The notes under the pieces were generated by a model, which saw only the letters and a program-made list of their open reading frames with translations, made no database searches and had not been told where the DNA came from. Positions 45,902 to 58,212 of a stretch of DNA of 64,000 nucleotides are shown one piece after another (position 1 is the stretch's first letter; each line of letters opens with the position of its first letter). Source of the stretch: Podospora pseudoanserina (taxonomy: Eukaryota > Ascomycota > Sordariomycetes > Sordariales > Podosporaceae); the NCBI RefSeq assembly GCF_035222485.1, contig NC_085920.1, positions 5,766,001 to 5,830,000 of the forward strand. The letters run 5' to 3'. The position numbers and the translations under genes were made by a program.

Positions 45902-47685
45902 ATGGATTGGCCACGTATGGTAGATTCGATACTAGTCATTGAAGAAGACGACTGCCTCTTTGATTATGAATGTCCATCAATGATTGCATCAAAAGTGGTT
46001 CGGAACCATGTAAGGAAAGGCACACGTCAAATTTGGAACCGTTAAAGCTAAAAAGAACAGGGCCGAGAGCATGAGAGTATCATGTTGAAGAGTTACGCCG
46101 ACTGGAACCGTTGGTTCGAGGTATCTTCATTCCAGCCATGACCTTGCAGTTCTCCTTGTAAGGGTACAAGACCAAGGACCTAACCTCATCCATAAAGAGT
46201 CAGGTTTTCACCGAAAATCTCTTGGAAAAACCATCATCAGCCCAGGAACAAGCCGGCTACCACATCCTGTCAGTTCACCACAACTCCAAACCCAGTCTAA
46301 GTCACATCACTGATTCAAACGGGCACCCCAAGACTCTGCGGCGCCGTCGAGCCAGCCTTCACAGCCCTCGAGACCATCACCACAGACCTCTATTACCTCC
46401 CCTTCTCCCTCCCCCGCTGGCGAACCATCACCCGCGCCTTCCACCTCCACGACGAAATCTCCCGAGCCTTAACCAAAAGCCACCAAGGCGGCTGCGCCAC
46501 CTACCTCGTCCACGGCGGCCCCCTCCACATGTACACCGTCGCCATGTCCTGGGACCACCAAAGCTGGACCTCCTCCGCCCACAGCGTCGCCATCTCCTCC
46601 ACCTACTTCTCATCCTCCAAGCTCACCGTCGCAGTCCTATTCGGCTGCTCCGAAGAGCAAATCGCCCGAGTGGAAGACCTTCTCGCTTCCTCCCCCGAAG
46701 TCAAGTCCCACCCCCTGCTTACGGTAGGGCTTTTTGCGGAGTTGCACAAGGACAGGATGCAGGAGATTGTTAAGAATGCTTTGTATGAATGCACTGCTGC
46801 TATTACGGAGCTAAAGCTGGACCGGGATGCCCCGTCGGTAGTGAAGAGGGATTTTAAGCTGAGTAGGAAGCTGAGGAATTGTCGGCTGAAGACGAAGATG
46901 GCGGAGGAGGAGGTGAGGACTACGAAGGGGTTGCTGGAGAAGATGATTCCGCAGGTGGAGGAGGAGCAGAGGCTGTATCAGTCTTGGGATGATGATGATG
47001 GTGATGGGGGGAGTTCGCGACTAGTACGAGGAGGTTTAAGCAGCGGTTTGAGGAGATTGGGATTGAGTTGGATGCGCTGATGGCGAGGTGCAGGATAATG
47101 TTTGATGATATGACTTATTCGGAGGAGTTGGTGAGTTGTCTGTGTCGCATAGAGACTCGTGATGTGGCACTGCTAAAGTATGTCTGTTTTTAGTTTATGA
47201 ACGAGCTCCTCAGTGATGATGCCGAGCGAGCAAGAGACCAGGCAAAAATGAGCACAATAATAGCATTTGTGGCTATGCTATATCTCCAGATCACGGCTGT
47301 TGCGGTGAGTCGCCATAACTCGCTCGAGATACTTGTATCATAGGCTGAGTTGAGGCTAATCTCTTCGACATAGACCATCTTCGCCATGCCCGTCGTCGAA
47401 TTCCAAAACGACTGGCGAGACATATACTTCAAACAGGCTGAGCCAAACGCCAGCAAACAGCCAGTTCTGTCCTCCTATTTCTGGGTGTACCTGATTGTGT
47501 CCGTCACTCTCACCGCATTCACCGTATTTGGTTGGTGGCATTATGCCAGGGGTGCGAGTAAGGTCCACAACCGCAGGATGGAATTGAAACGCAACCGGAA
47601 ATTGGTAGAAGGCAGAGGTGGGCGACAACGTGTCACAAACGGGTTTTTCTCTGGGCATGGGGAAAAGAAGAAGGAATTTGTGTGA
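45902..47685 (+). pseudogene. CorA-like two-TM protein, copy 2 (eroded)
   Basis: The start MDWPRMVDSILVIEEDD matches the MDWPNIHDPY start of copy 1. Later pieces also align in order: VFTENLLEKPSSAQEQAGYHIL, YYLPFSLPRWRTITRAFHL, KLTVAVLFGCSEEQ, HPLLTVGLFAELHKDRM, MLYLQITAVA (TM1) and YFWVYLIVSVTLTAF (TM2), with introns near 47132-47193 and 47305-47373. At least two frame changes (near 46320 and near 47010, where the stretch matching TTRRFNIRLKQI of copy 1 is in another frame) break the coding sequence. Third-position GC is very high in the middle part. Probably a non-functional duplicate of copy 1, unless small introns hide the shifts. Confidence 0.65.
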
Positions 47686-48078
47686 GACTGGGGTTGTGGC
47701 TTCAAGGACAAATTGTCATTTTTGTCGCATTTGAACTGCTTCTAACACTATGATATTTCATTCTTTTTCCGTCTGTTTACACTTCAGTCGCCTGTCCTAC
47801 TTGGTGACCACTTCACTTTGCTGTCTCAACCTCCTTAGGACGCACTTTTTCTTCTTCCTTTGGGCTTTTGGCATCCGGTGGACCTTGTCCCTTGACTCCC
47901 CCTTCACGTTTTGGAGCTTCTTTCTGCCCTTTCTCAACATAAGTCAGTCCAGAAGGTCTCTCGGTTGGGCGTGTGGGATGGTTTGCTGACAGTGATTGAC
48001 TCGGGGGAGGTTGCTTGAGATTGGTCGGAAGTTTACGGTCTCGATCAGCAATCCGCGGAGCGTTCCCTCCGTTGCCTG

Positions 48079-48582
48079 TCAAGCTGGTTGACATGCTTGG
48101 CGGGGCACCGACAGGCCCGGGCTCAGCCTGGCCTCCGGGTTGCGTCTTGATGATTTGCGTCTCTCACGTGGAGAGCCGGACTGTGCTGGCGATAGAGCAC
48201 GCCTGGCCGGTGGGGCTTTGGATGAGTTATTACGTATACTCTCCTATTGGCTCTATGTTCAGTGATAGCGGTGGTTAGCTAGAATGTCTATCTTTGAAGC
48301 TGCTTGCCAGGTGACTTATTGAACTGAGCGGGGTTTTTATGTATATGATCCACTCTCCCGCTTGCCGTACCTGTGGGCGTTGAACTTGGTTAGTTTCTTG
48401 TAGGGTCTCTATTGTCACACCGGCATACGACAGCGCAGGAACAATACCTTCACCTTGACCTCGCTGGGATCTAACTTTAGCCCTTCTTGTAGGTACTTCA
48501 AGAGGGTGTCGAGGTGTCCATTCGGAGGCGTTGCACAAATGAATATGCTCTAATCTGACGGTACCTCCAATGTTACGTCCAT
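48079..48582 (-). pseudogene. Small three-exon gene, copy D (one stop, donor lost)
   Basis: Exons 48454-48582, 48320-48370 and 48079-48243 are all phase 0 and would encode 114 residues: MDVTLEVPSD, then SIFICATPPNGHLDTLLKYL, the 51-nt middle exon VRQAGEWIIYIKTPLSS, and a Ser/Arg-rich tail (ESIRNNSSKAPPARRALSP). The exon plan and the W-I-I core match copies A and B. A TAG interrupts exon 1 at codon 11. The second intron starts ATAAGT instead of GTAAGT. Both changes are G-to-A or C-to-T type. The overlapping frame at 47813-48094 is taken as accidental. Confidence 0.6.
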
Positions 48583-49734
48583 TGTGTAGGTCCAGATAGG
48601 TAGGTTGGTAGAAGGTTTGGTGAATGACGGCTCAGCTGTTAATGCCGTGTGCAGCGAAAAAGGCGGTGTATGTCGTTATGGCTTTTCATTTCGAGTTAAG
48701 AACACATGCTTGAGATGGTTCTGTGTCCTTCAGAGATTACAATGATTTTAAGTCGTCGTGGAAGCTTCCGAAAAAACAGGGAATGCGGGAGCACATGGTG
48801 TTTGGGCCTCAAAGGAGGGGGACATGGCATCGGTTGGGGATTGACAAATGGCACGTGGGGGCAGTCGTGACGAATTATCCATCACTGGCTGATATGGGCT
48901 GACAGAGAGGATGTGTTCCGGCCCAAACATGGGCCGTGCTGCTTTCCAGCTGATCAGGCACACCACAAATGCTCCCACAAGCTCCTGATTCTACAGGTTC
49001 CAGATTGCCAAAACTAAAACCCAACAGGCGGGTCCGTTTGTCGGTCATCGACAAGCCAGCACAATAATAGCAACACATAGAGTTATCATGAGATGGCTCG
49101 GATGTCTGATGAGGTGGGAAGGGCAAGGTAGGTGATCAATTACCTGAATCTCATGGTACCTACAAGGTACCGTACATTTAGACAACATGTGATAGCCTGC
49201 AATTGTGAACTGTGAGTTGGCGCAGTCAGGTAGTCAATACTTGGGCGCCTAATTTGACGTGCCATATCGGGCCATTGTTTTTCCTTGCTGTTAAATCGAC
49301 GACGGGAGAAATGTTCCGCTCGATGTCGTAGCTTATCAGTTGAGGCGGTTCCCATTGGACGAAAATCCAATATAGGCACAATCCAAAGCCCTCAACTCAG
49401 CTCCTCTGTTCTCGACCTGCTAGATAGGCTGTCGTCGACGCCATTCGTTTCCAAAAACCTTCAAATTCGCGTTTTGGTTGACCCTCTACTACGAGATGGG
49501 TATACTCTAACTGAGACACACCAGGCAAATGAGGCACATCTACGTATCTCTCGAATGTGCAGTGAGGTAGACTGTCTACCAAGAAAGCCGTACAAATGAC
49601 CATAATGGCTATGTGGAAATCTTAGGCCCAGCTGAAATTCGATCAAGTTTCCCATGTGTTTATGCTGCACGTCTTACCACGCCTTGAGTTGACAACAACA
49701 TTTTACCACTTCTTTTAGCGGAGACCTACAATAG
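48583..49734. other. Gene-free interval
   Basis: No gene seen between copy D and the third CorA-like relic. Confidence 0.45.
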
Positions 49735-50900
49735 ATTGGCATTTGGAAGAAACGGAGCCGTATTTGACGACGTTCTATGACGCAAGATTGGACTTCTTCG
49801 AGTACGGTAACGCAACTTCCAAGCCAGACGATTTCTGCAAGGTACTAGGCATGCATGGGACTGTAAGTTTGACCGTGTACTAGGGAATGATGAATATTAA
49901 TGTTCCACCACTCTGTCGTGGTGTCAAGCACCTAGTTGTTTGCGTGTCTATCTGGTATGGTGACGATTTCCGCAATTATGTAACTCCTGATTGTCACCAG
50001 CTGACAGCTTTTAATTATGCGTACTAGAGCCCTGTCTTTGCACAAGACCCCAGGCCCGAGAAACCTGCTTCAGGTGATGTTTTGCAGGGGTTTGAACTTT
50101 TGTTGGTTGCCACTGTGACAGCGGTTTTTCGACTAGTCACTGATGGCACGATTGAACGTTTGTCGAGTCCGGTCAAAAAAGAAGGAGGAAGCGCTGGCGT
50201 GAGCACAGTCGAGTCGGAACACCACTCATACCTCCCTTTTGAGATAAACGACTGGGTTTCCATTGTTGACGACTTTTACATCCACAACTCGATACAACAT
50301 GCGATGAATGGCAATAAGGCATGTGCTAGCTTCTTTACGGAGGAGTTTGATGGTCAAACTTTGGAGACCTTCACCGCCGTTACGACCTCCAGAGATTGGC
50401 CTCAGAATTGCTCCATGACTGCAACATACTTTCCTCAAACTCGACTCACCCTTGGCATTATTTTCAACTGTGATGACAGACAAAAGGGACTCATTCAGAA
50501 TTTGCTAAAGGCCTCTCCAAAGTAAGTAGTCACTCCTCCCTCATGCTTGGTCTGTATTGCGAATTGCAGAGAGACCGGTGTGATCATCTGGCCCAGAGTG
50601 TCTCCACCAGCGCTACAGACGTGTTGCAAAAGATGGAGTACCTTGATGGGGTCGAGAACAAGCAAGAAGGTGGCAATGCGGAGAAAGGAGATACTGGAAA
50701 AACACTTGGCTTAGTTATTTCCAAGTGCAAAAGAGTGGAGGCGGAGATAAGGATCACGAAAACGCACATTGGGAATATTATGAAGGAGATGTCGGAAAGA
50801 AGCAAAGTGTGTAGAGACGGGGAGGAAAGTAGCATTCGACCTGAGGATGCCGATGAGAAGACTATGAGAAAACAAGGGACGCTGTACAAACGTTGACTTC
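49735..50900 (+). pseudogene. CorA-like protein, copy 3 (truncated)
   Basis: The beginning reads IDWHLEETEPYLTTFYDARLD from 49732; the codon where copies 1 and 2 have ATG is ATA. The following pieces are collinear with copy 1: INDWVSIVDDFYIHNSIQHAM, TATYFPQTRLTLGIIFNCDD and LMLGLYCELQRDRCDHLAQS, the last after a one-base shift at about 50523 (copy 1 has SPEVSSHSLLMVGVFVEIQRD). A coiled-coil stretch ends near 50894. The part that should carry the two membrane segments is missing. Dead duplicate. Confidence 0.65.
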
Positions 50901-52928
50901 AGCAAATCCTAGTTGCAATGGATGGTCAAATGGCCCAGTGTCATCAAAACAATCACGTCTTTAATCAACCTTGGCACCCCCTGGGCGCGCTATTGTAATT
51001 TTGAATTGACTAAATTCAGATGTGCTCGGCTGAAGAATCAAGACATTCCTACCCACTTGCTTTCTTTATTCAGGGTAGAAGTTCCACATTCTCAGGTGCA
51101 CTTTTTCAAAGTATAAATGAGAGAATGGCCGAGCACTTGATCTGAAAAGATGTTGGATTGAAAGAACCAATATTATTGATTTGTTTCGTGTCCTTCCATC
51201 GAAAGTCTTCCCCAACACCCCTTACCCATTCCTGACGCACCTACTGGAGGTGGCATGTGCGTGTCGCGATTTAACCCAGTGCTTGCTTCCCAAAGAGTCA
51301 AGCAAGGAACCCCAGTGCCGTGGCTATCGTCGGAGGAACTTGAACCTGAAGCAAGGCTCTAGACTATTACGACTTTCATTCCTGGCAGACCTGGCGGTGA
51401 GGAAATCCCAAAAATGTCGGCTCGGGGAGAAAACCAAGTGCACTGCCCTGGAACTTCCTGGTGACCTCAGTCACATTCATGAGACTTCACCTTCCAAATG
51501 ACCCTACTCGAGTCATAAGTCACTGATAAGGCTCCGAGTTGGCTTTCTTCATGATGTTCTGGTATGAATCCTCAGACTCGGTGAAGGCACCGAGACATTG
51601 ATTGAGGGCCTGGGCCAACAGAAGGCCGAGAGCATATCCCCGACACGAGGCAAGGGAACATATTTGACTAGTATATACAGATCATTGCTGATTCTGGGCC
51701 ATTCTTCGAGGTTGGTATTTGAGACATCGAGTCATCTGGATCGTCGACCATGTGCTTGGGCCAGACATGATTGCTGAGGAATGTGATGAACAAGAATAGA
51801 ACATCCAGAAGACCCAAAAAAGCCACAAAGCCGAGACACTAGCAGAAAGAGTCAGACGAGGCCTCGGCAGGATCTTTCGAGCCGATTTTCCCAAGGCTGG
51901 ATCATGGTAGCATCGTGTGCATCACAAGATTGGCCCAATTCTCGATGAAGTGGAAAGTGGAGCTGGCTCTCGCAAGATGGCGGGTCCCTGCGGTCCAATT
52001 AAGGATGACATCGTGTTTGTGTGACCCACTGGGCTAGCGGACTGCAGCCAATTGAAGCTCCCAATTGCTGTTTTTGTGGGGCAGCACCGGTCGCTCGTCC
52101 GAGAAAAAAGCTTGTTTCGGTTTCCCACGTTTTTGGGGAGCTTTGACAGTGACAGGTGTCTTGTCAAGGTTTCAGCCTGTGTTTTGTTGGCGATGTTTAC
52201 TTTCTATCGGTGTTTGTCGCTGTCTTTGGGATGAGTCAAACACCACCGATCAGGTCTATCATCCCTCGAAGAGGAGAGTTCCATCTGGTCCCCACCGGCA
52301 TTCCAGCAAGACACATCACATGAAGAATCCGACTGCCTGGAATTTTCTGTCTTACGATTTCTTCTAGATTCCTAGACCCAACGGTCCGGTCAAGTTCGTC
52401 CGCCCGTTCCGAATCCGGCTAGGGCTAGTCTCCAGCACCAGCTGAATCCACAGCTTGGTCTCGTCTATCCCCGTTTGGGACCACAACGTCCGAGCCCAGC
52501 CCACAGCAGCTACAGCTTTGCTGCACGACCAGCGCGAATTTATTTTCCCCAATAGTTTTGGCATAAACGCCACCTGTAAGGAAGAGATTATGGAAATCAG
52601 ATTTATTGACCGGTTTTGTGCTGCATTCCACAGTCATGTGCGGCGCTGGGAGGCGCCGACTCCACAGAATGCAAGACACGCGAGGTGGCGCGCCCCAGAC
52701 CCCTGACCTTGAATGATGATGGAGTCGACACTATCGAACTCCAATTTCCCTCCTGCAGCTTGTCAGCCAAGTCCCCCAAGAGCAACAGAGGTTCGATGAG
52801 GGTTGGAAATCAACACAGATAAATGGGCAGTGCCCCTTCCCTGCTATCATCCATAATCCCGGACCCCCAGCGCTCTCTTCATCACCGCACCGCATTGCCT
52901 CTCGTTAACTGTGCAAGACAATCTAGCA
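50901..52928. other. Long interval without a supported gene
   Basis: Several short open frames on both strands show no motif or splice logic. The last 300 bp should contain the promoter of the WSC gene. Confidence 0.45.
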
Positions 52929-54554
52929 ATGGCTTCCACTCGCTCATCTTCTGGCCTGCGGGCTGTGTCTCTCTTTTGCCTTATTGCCGCTTCTCAGGCC
53001 GTCCCTCACGGCAATGTCTTCAAACGCCAGGGCACTTCGTCAACCCGCAATGGATGCTTCGTCAGCAACGTCAATGGCCAACGTCTTCTGTCCGCCTCTA
53101 CCTACGCCAGTGATGCCATGACCGTCGAGAGCTGTGCGTCCTTCTGCTTTAGGCACAAGTACTTTGCTCTCGAATTTGGCCGTGAGTGCTACTGCGGAAA
53201 CTCCTACACTGCCCAGCCCGTCAGTGATACCCAGTGCTCTATGCCATGCGCTGGCAACCCAGCACAGAATTGTGGCGCCGGTAACCGTGTCGACCTCTAC
53301 ACCAACGGACTCTACGTTCCCCGAGCACCCGCCACCCTGAGCACACCTTACCTCGGTTGCTTTGTTGACGAGGGACCCCGTGTGCTCCCCAACAACCTCC
53401 TGGGCGCCAGTGATATGACAGCTGAGAAGTGTGCTGCCCACTGTTCCAACTATTCTTACTTTGGTCTCGAGTATGGCAGAGAGGTAAGTCTTGTCGTTGC
53501 CCTGCATAAATATTAGAGTTAAACACTGACTTCGTCTCTGTAGTGCTGGTGTGGAAACTCCAAGCCAAAGAACCCTGCCCCTGAAACAGATTGCTCATTC
53601 CCTTGCTCCGGAGACGACTCTCAGCTCTGCGGTGCCGGCGGCCGGATCAATGTCTGGGGATCCCCTCTTCCTTCCCCTGAAAATGTTGGCGACTTCGAAT
53701 ACACTGGCTGCTTCACCGATGCCGTTGGTCAGCGTTCGCTCAGAGGCAAGACCACCTACGACTCACAGATGACCTTGGAGAAGTGTGCGGCCTCCTGCTC
53801 CGGATACGATTACTTTGGCGTCTCATTTGCGGAAGAATGCTACTGCGGTGACACACTGGAGCCAACAGCCGAGGAGGTTCCCCAGGCCGAGTGCGCGATG
53901 CGTTGCCCCGGCAACTACAACCAGGTCTGCGGCGACGCCGACAGGTTGAACGTCTACTCCAACGCCCAGTGTCTCCCGGATCCGGAAAGCCCACTCAGCG
54001 TTCCCGGCTTCAACTACCAGGCCTGCTGGACCGATCAGGTTGGCGACCGCTCCCTTCGCGATGTCGTGGAGCGTAGCGACAACATGACTGTCGAGACATG
54101 CGCCGCCATTTGCGAGGACTTCAACTTCTTTGGTGTCGAGTTCGGCAGGGAATGCTTCTGTGGCAACACCCTCTTCGGAGAGGTGGCACCTGCTAGCGAT
54201 TGCACTTTCCGGTGCGCCGGTGACTCGACACAGCTCTGCGGTGCTGTTGACCGGTTGAACCTGTACTATGCTACTGTTCCCCAAACCACGACATCGACTG
54301 TTGCCACACCTACTCCTACACCTACCCTCCCTGTTGAAGAAGAGGATGATGGGGAGTCCACTGCTACCACTGAGACCCCAACTCCCACTTCCACTCTCCC
54401 CGGCGGTGACGAGGAGGATGAGGAGCCCACACCTGTGTCCACTGCCGTGGATGCTGAGCCCACTGACACCGACGTGGAGGATGAGCCTCCCGTTGAGACT
54501 GACGTGGAAGACGAAGAGGACGATGAGGCTCTTCCCACTCCTACTCCCAACTAA
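52929..54554 (+). CDS. Secreted protein with four WSC domains
   Basis: Two exons, 52929-53483 and 53544-54554, give 521 residues. A signal peptide (MASTRSSSGLRAVSLFCLIAASQA) precedes four WSC domains, each with eight or so spaced cysteines. Hallmarks repeat in every domain: GCFV, MTVESCASFC, YFALEFGRECYCG, and a C...CAG...CGAGNRVDLY end. The tail (about 440-521) is rich in Thr, Pro, Glu and Asp. WSC domains bind polysaccharide. In yeast they occur in cell-wall stress sensors that also have a membrane segment, but none is present here and there is no GPI-like end. A wall-associated or extracellular glycan-binding role is inferred. The intron falls within the second WSC domain. Confidence 0.92.
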
Positions 54555-55782
54555 GCGATATTATCGTGACTCATGAAACAGGTGTGTTTTGCTCGCGTTT
54601 TTTTCTTTTTAGTTTGTTTGGGATACCATGCGCAGCAATATTGCTCATCTTATGCTGTAGCCACGATCATTTGGATTTACTTTGTTAGTTGAGCATAGCA
54701 ATGTCACACAAGGGACTCGTATATGTCACTCATACATTTTTATCTGTTTCACTTCCTCGGATACTGCATAGCGGTACTTGTCTCGTGTTAATGTGGTGAT
54801 ATTTGTTGCATGACATAAATCGATGCAGTGATGCAGTCCTAGTGAACAGGGAAAAAAGCCCACAGAAGAAAAGAATATGACTCGGCGAGGAAGTACCTAA
54901 TTACCTACAGAAAAACTTAATATCCGTAATCAGTAATACAAATGATTAAGACAGCTCTTACATGACAGACAGATTATCCTCATCTGAGCCCAACCCTCAA
55001 AAGTTTTATCATTACCCAGTCCTTTTTCATCACCGCCCAAGCTTTCTTTTTTTACCATGCAAACTTCATTATCTAGAGGCTTGGATGATACACTCGGCGC
55101 TTGTGATTGTTGAAGTACCGTTTGCAAACGCAGAGCAACTTTATCTTGACAGCTTACACACGCCAGAAAGCCGTTTATTACCAGGAGAGCTGACGATGCC
55201 CTTTGTTTGCACGGGGTTACTGCGGTGCGTTTGCTTGTATTCTTCAACGACAACAAGAAAAAAAATCAACATCTCAAGGCAACCGATGCCGTGTACCTGC
55301 CTACTTACATGGTCATAATCAAAAAAAAAAAAATGAAAGTGAACCAGATGAAAGTGGTGCTCGGGGGGGACATCGGCAGGAGGTGACACACATTGGACTC
55401 GAACTCTGCAGATATAGAACGCTAAGCACTGCGGGTAATTTTATCAATAGAATCCTATGTGATAAACACTCAAGACCACTGCGCCATGGGGCCTTTTTTG
55501 TTGAATTTCAACCGCAAATTTCCTTATTGATATACCTAGGCACCTTGCTCCGAGATCAAGGGTTAGGGGCCAGATAGTGGACCTGTCCCCGCATGCTGCT
55601 GCCTAGTGCTAGCAAAGGCGCGTAACCTCGACAATGCCAGATCGCAACTTCCTTCGATTGACTGCGTCGCTCAATTAACCCTCGCCGACACTTAATATAT
55701 AAAAGACGGGTTCAGTACGCTATTCCTCCGTTTCTTCCACCCATACCTACCGTACCTAGTTGGCACATAGACCGTAGACGTC
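54555..55782. other. Intergenic, with TATA box for the DUF4419 gene
   Basis: No gene seen. A poly-A run at about 55320 and a tRNA-B-box-like match near 55410 (reverse strand) are not enough to call an RNA gene. Confidence 0.5.
55696..55705 (+). promoter_or_regulatory. TATA box of the DUF4419 gene
   Basis: TATATAAAAG lies about 80 bp upstream of the ATG at 55783 in a region without other coding sequence. Confidence 0.65.
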
Positions 55783-57147
55783 ATGCCTGTCACAATCAAG
55801 ACCGGGAACACATGGCCCGAGGCGTGGGACCGAGAGCTCAAGGTTGATAGTTCCTTTCGACGTGAGAATGAGACAGGGCCCCAGTACGTGAACCCTAAGG
55901 CGACTAGTTCGAGTGCCCTCCTCGCTGGAGTGTCGCGCGAAGAGCATAGCCAGAGCAAAGGCATTCTCCAGTGCTCCCTCGCCTTCGACGATAAGGACTT
56001 GGCCGACAGCTTCGTCTCGCCTTCCAATAACGGCTTCGTCAACACCATGGTTCATGCGTACAGCTATCATCACCATGTTGTCCTCCGTCCCGAGGACATC
56101 TGGTTCGCCGTTCTCACACAGTTCAGTTTCTACATGAACAAGAACGCCGAAGCTCTACGCTCCCTATTTGTAGCCCACGAAGGCAAGAAGGAACTTTCGA
56201 TTGAGATGGACGATCAAGGCGGTGGTCTCGAGAACGTTGACTTTGGCATCTTTGCCAAGAAGATGACGCACCTACTCCAGGAGAATGTGCTCGACCCAGA
56301 CTTTCGTCAGTGGATCATCCCCAACTTCACCACCACTACCGACAACGATCTCGTGGTTGGCAGCATCCTTATGATGGGCGGGCTAAAGGAATACTTCGCT
56401 TACAGCTGTTACACGTGCTGTGGTATGCCCTCCGTGACCCTTCTGGGTGAGCGCGAGGACTACGAGAAGATTCTCAAACGACTCGATGGTTTGCCCCGTC
56501 TCGGCAAGGAGCCCACAACATTTGGCCTGTTGCTTGGCCCCATCATCCGCCGCTTCATCGCCAGCTTCGACAACCCAAGAGACCCGGATGTGCTCAGTTT
56601 CTGGGCCCGCTCCGTAGATCGAGAGTCCGATAGCGGGACGGATGACCTCACCGGCTGGATCTCAGCCTTTTGTTTCTGGGATTCGCTGGGCCAGTGCACG
56701 TACGATGGCGATAACAACTGGCCCAGCAGACTGACCCTTGACGGAGTCAAATATGGCTATGCTAAGACGGAGGAGATTCCTAACGGCTTCGCTGCAGTTC
56801 CGGTTAAAATTGTGTACTTCGGTGATGAGATACACAGCCGGATGGTGGCGGGATCGGTGGGCATTCGAGGGATAACATATAACGAACGATTTGGCGTGGA
56901 CGACTCTGCACCTGCATCAGCTTCTGGTAGAGTTACACCTCTGCGGGACACGATCCAGCCTGTGGTTGGTTGGTGGATTTACAGGACTGAGAACGACACT
57001 AAGGGCGTGAACTTTTCGTTCAAAAATAGGCCTTCTGAGCCTCGCTTTCAGAGCCAGGCCAAGCCGAACGCTAAACTGAATTCTAAAAGCCGTGCCAAGC
57101 AATTAGTCCACCAGTTCATAGGGCTGTTTAAGAGCCATGGCATATAA
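55783..57147 (+). CDS. DUF4419 domain protein
   Basis: Intronless, 454 residues from MPVTIKTGNTWPEAW. Family features are the early NGFVNTMVHAYSYHHHVVLRPEDIWFAVLTQFSFYMN, the central DNDLVVGSILMMGGLKEYF with SYTCCGMPSVTLLG, and later SFWARSVDRESDSGTDDLTGWISAF. DUF4419 proteins are large cytosolic proteins, common and often multicopy in fungi, with no known biochemical function. The last 40 residues are basic. No signal peptide or membrane segment. Confidence 0.9.
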   Translation: MPVTIKTGNTWPEAWDRELKVDSSFRRENETGPQYVNPKATSSSALLAGVSREEHSQSKGILQCSLAFDDKDLADSFVSPSNNGFVNTMVHAYSYHHHVVLRPEDIWFAVLTQFSFYMNKNAEALRSLFVAHEGKKELSIEMDDQGGGLENVDFGIFAKKMTHLLQENVLDPDFRQWIIPNFTTTTDNDLVVGSILMMGGLKEYFAYSCYTCCGMPSVTLLGEREDYEKILKRLDGLPRLGKEPTTFGLLLGPIIRRFIASFDNPRDPDVLSFWARSVDRESDSGTDDLTGWISAFCFWDSLGQCTYDGDNNWPSRLTLDGVKYGYAKTEEIPNGFAAVPVKIVYFGDEIHSRMVAGSVGIRGITYNERFGVDDSAPASASGRVTPLRDTIQPVVGWWIYRTENDTKGVNFSFKNRPSEPRFQSQAKPNAKLNSKSRAKQLVHQFIGLFKSHGI

Positions 57148-58212
57148 CGTGGTAGCTAGGAGGTGGTGGCTGAAGTATAAATAAGGCCCTGAGCCTTTGT
57201 CATCGATTACCCCTTTGCTCTTTCTCGAGGCCGCGGTCAGTAGTCAACTATCCCCTTGAAATCTGACTTTGTATATACTAACAGTTGATAATGTTACGAT
57301 TAATCCATTCTTTCGCACGCTATGCTATCCAACAAATTCGAGATCTGTCTTCTCTCCCAAAAGACGCTGTTGATACCCAGATGCACTCTACAATGTATCC
57401 ATCTTAGCGAACTCATGTAACAACACCATGGCGTACCCTGGCCATCACCTTGCAAGCTATTTCAGCATTTCCCAAAGTTCTTTGGGTGCGACTTCCAGTC
57501 AATACAGACCGCTCGCCAACACAGGAAGGGAATTCTGCCGTTTCGTTTGCGAACGTGCTTCCCAATTTTCTGAACGTGAATTTGTATCTTCTTTCTTCCC
57601 TGAGTGTTTCCTTCAAGAGGCTTGGACTATAGTAGCACCAGTCACCTGCACGTTGTTATGGGATGCCTTTCGGATTAGAGTTATTTGGCCGGCGATTGAC
57701 GGAGGAGGCAGGAGGTTGAAGGAGATACGAGTACATACGAGGAGGTTCGGACAATTTTGATGGATATTTCGCACGCTTTGTAGGGGAAGTCCGGAGGGTT
57801 TGACAGGTATAACAAAACGTCGTGGGCAGTTTATCTCATCTTCCTTTTCTTTTCTTGATCTGACAATTCAATCTCTTACCTGTGCCCTACGCCTGTACTC
57901 AGCCATAGGCCCTTAACACACGTCTGACATACTGTCTGGAAGAGAGCTGCGATGGCGGTATGCTGTGGTAAGGAATAGGCAGCTTCAGTCTCACCCACAG
58001 GTAGACTGCCCGATCTTGAGCTTACCTACCGCATATAATGACAGAATCTTAATAGACCTCATTAACTAAAATTCCCGGACAAGCCAACCAGGGCAATAAA
58101 CATGCCCACATTCACTATTACTTGAAGACGTTAAAAACCACCGTAGAATTATTTCATGCACTTGCAACTCAACGCATCATATCTTCCTGATCCCCAGTAT
58201 CCCCCCAATTCA
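57148..58212. other. Intergenic; one doubtful small frame
   Basis: An open frame at 57428-57757 (+, 110 codons, MAYPGHHLASYFS...) shows no motif or neighbour logic and is not called. The rest lacks coding potential. Confidence 0.45.

Noticed and set aside
46222-46773. 183-codon frame rich in Arg, Pro and His
   Set aside because: Another-frame shadow of CorA-like copy 2 in a very GC-rich stretch.
47813-48094. 93-codon minus-strand frame (MSTSLTGNGG...) rich in Pro, Lys and Glu
   Set aside because: Overlaps the third exon of copy D in another frame; low-complexity, no splice partner.
53239-54550. Minus-strand frames across the WSC gene
   Set aside because: Shadows of the plus-strand coding sequence.
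55370-55450. tRNA-like B box (reverse strand, AGTTCGAGTCC)
   Set aside because: No matching A box at the right distance and no cloverleaf I could fold by eye.
57428-57757. 110-codon plus-strand frame
   Set aside because: No motif, no signal peptide, mixed composition; probably chance.
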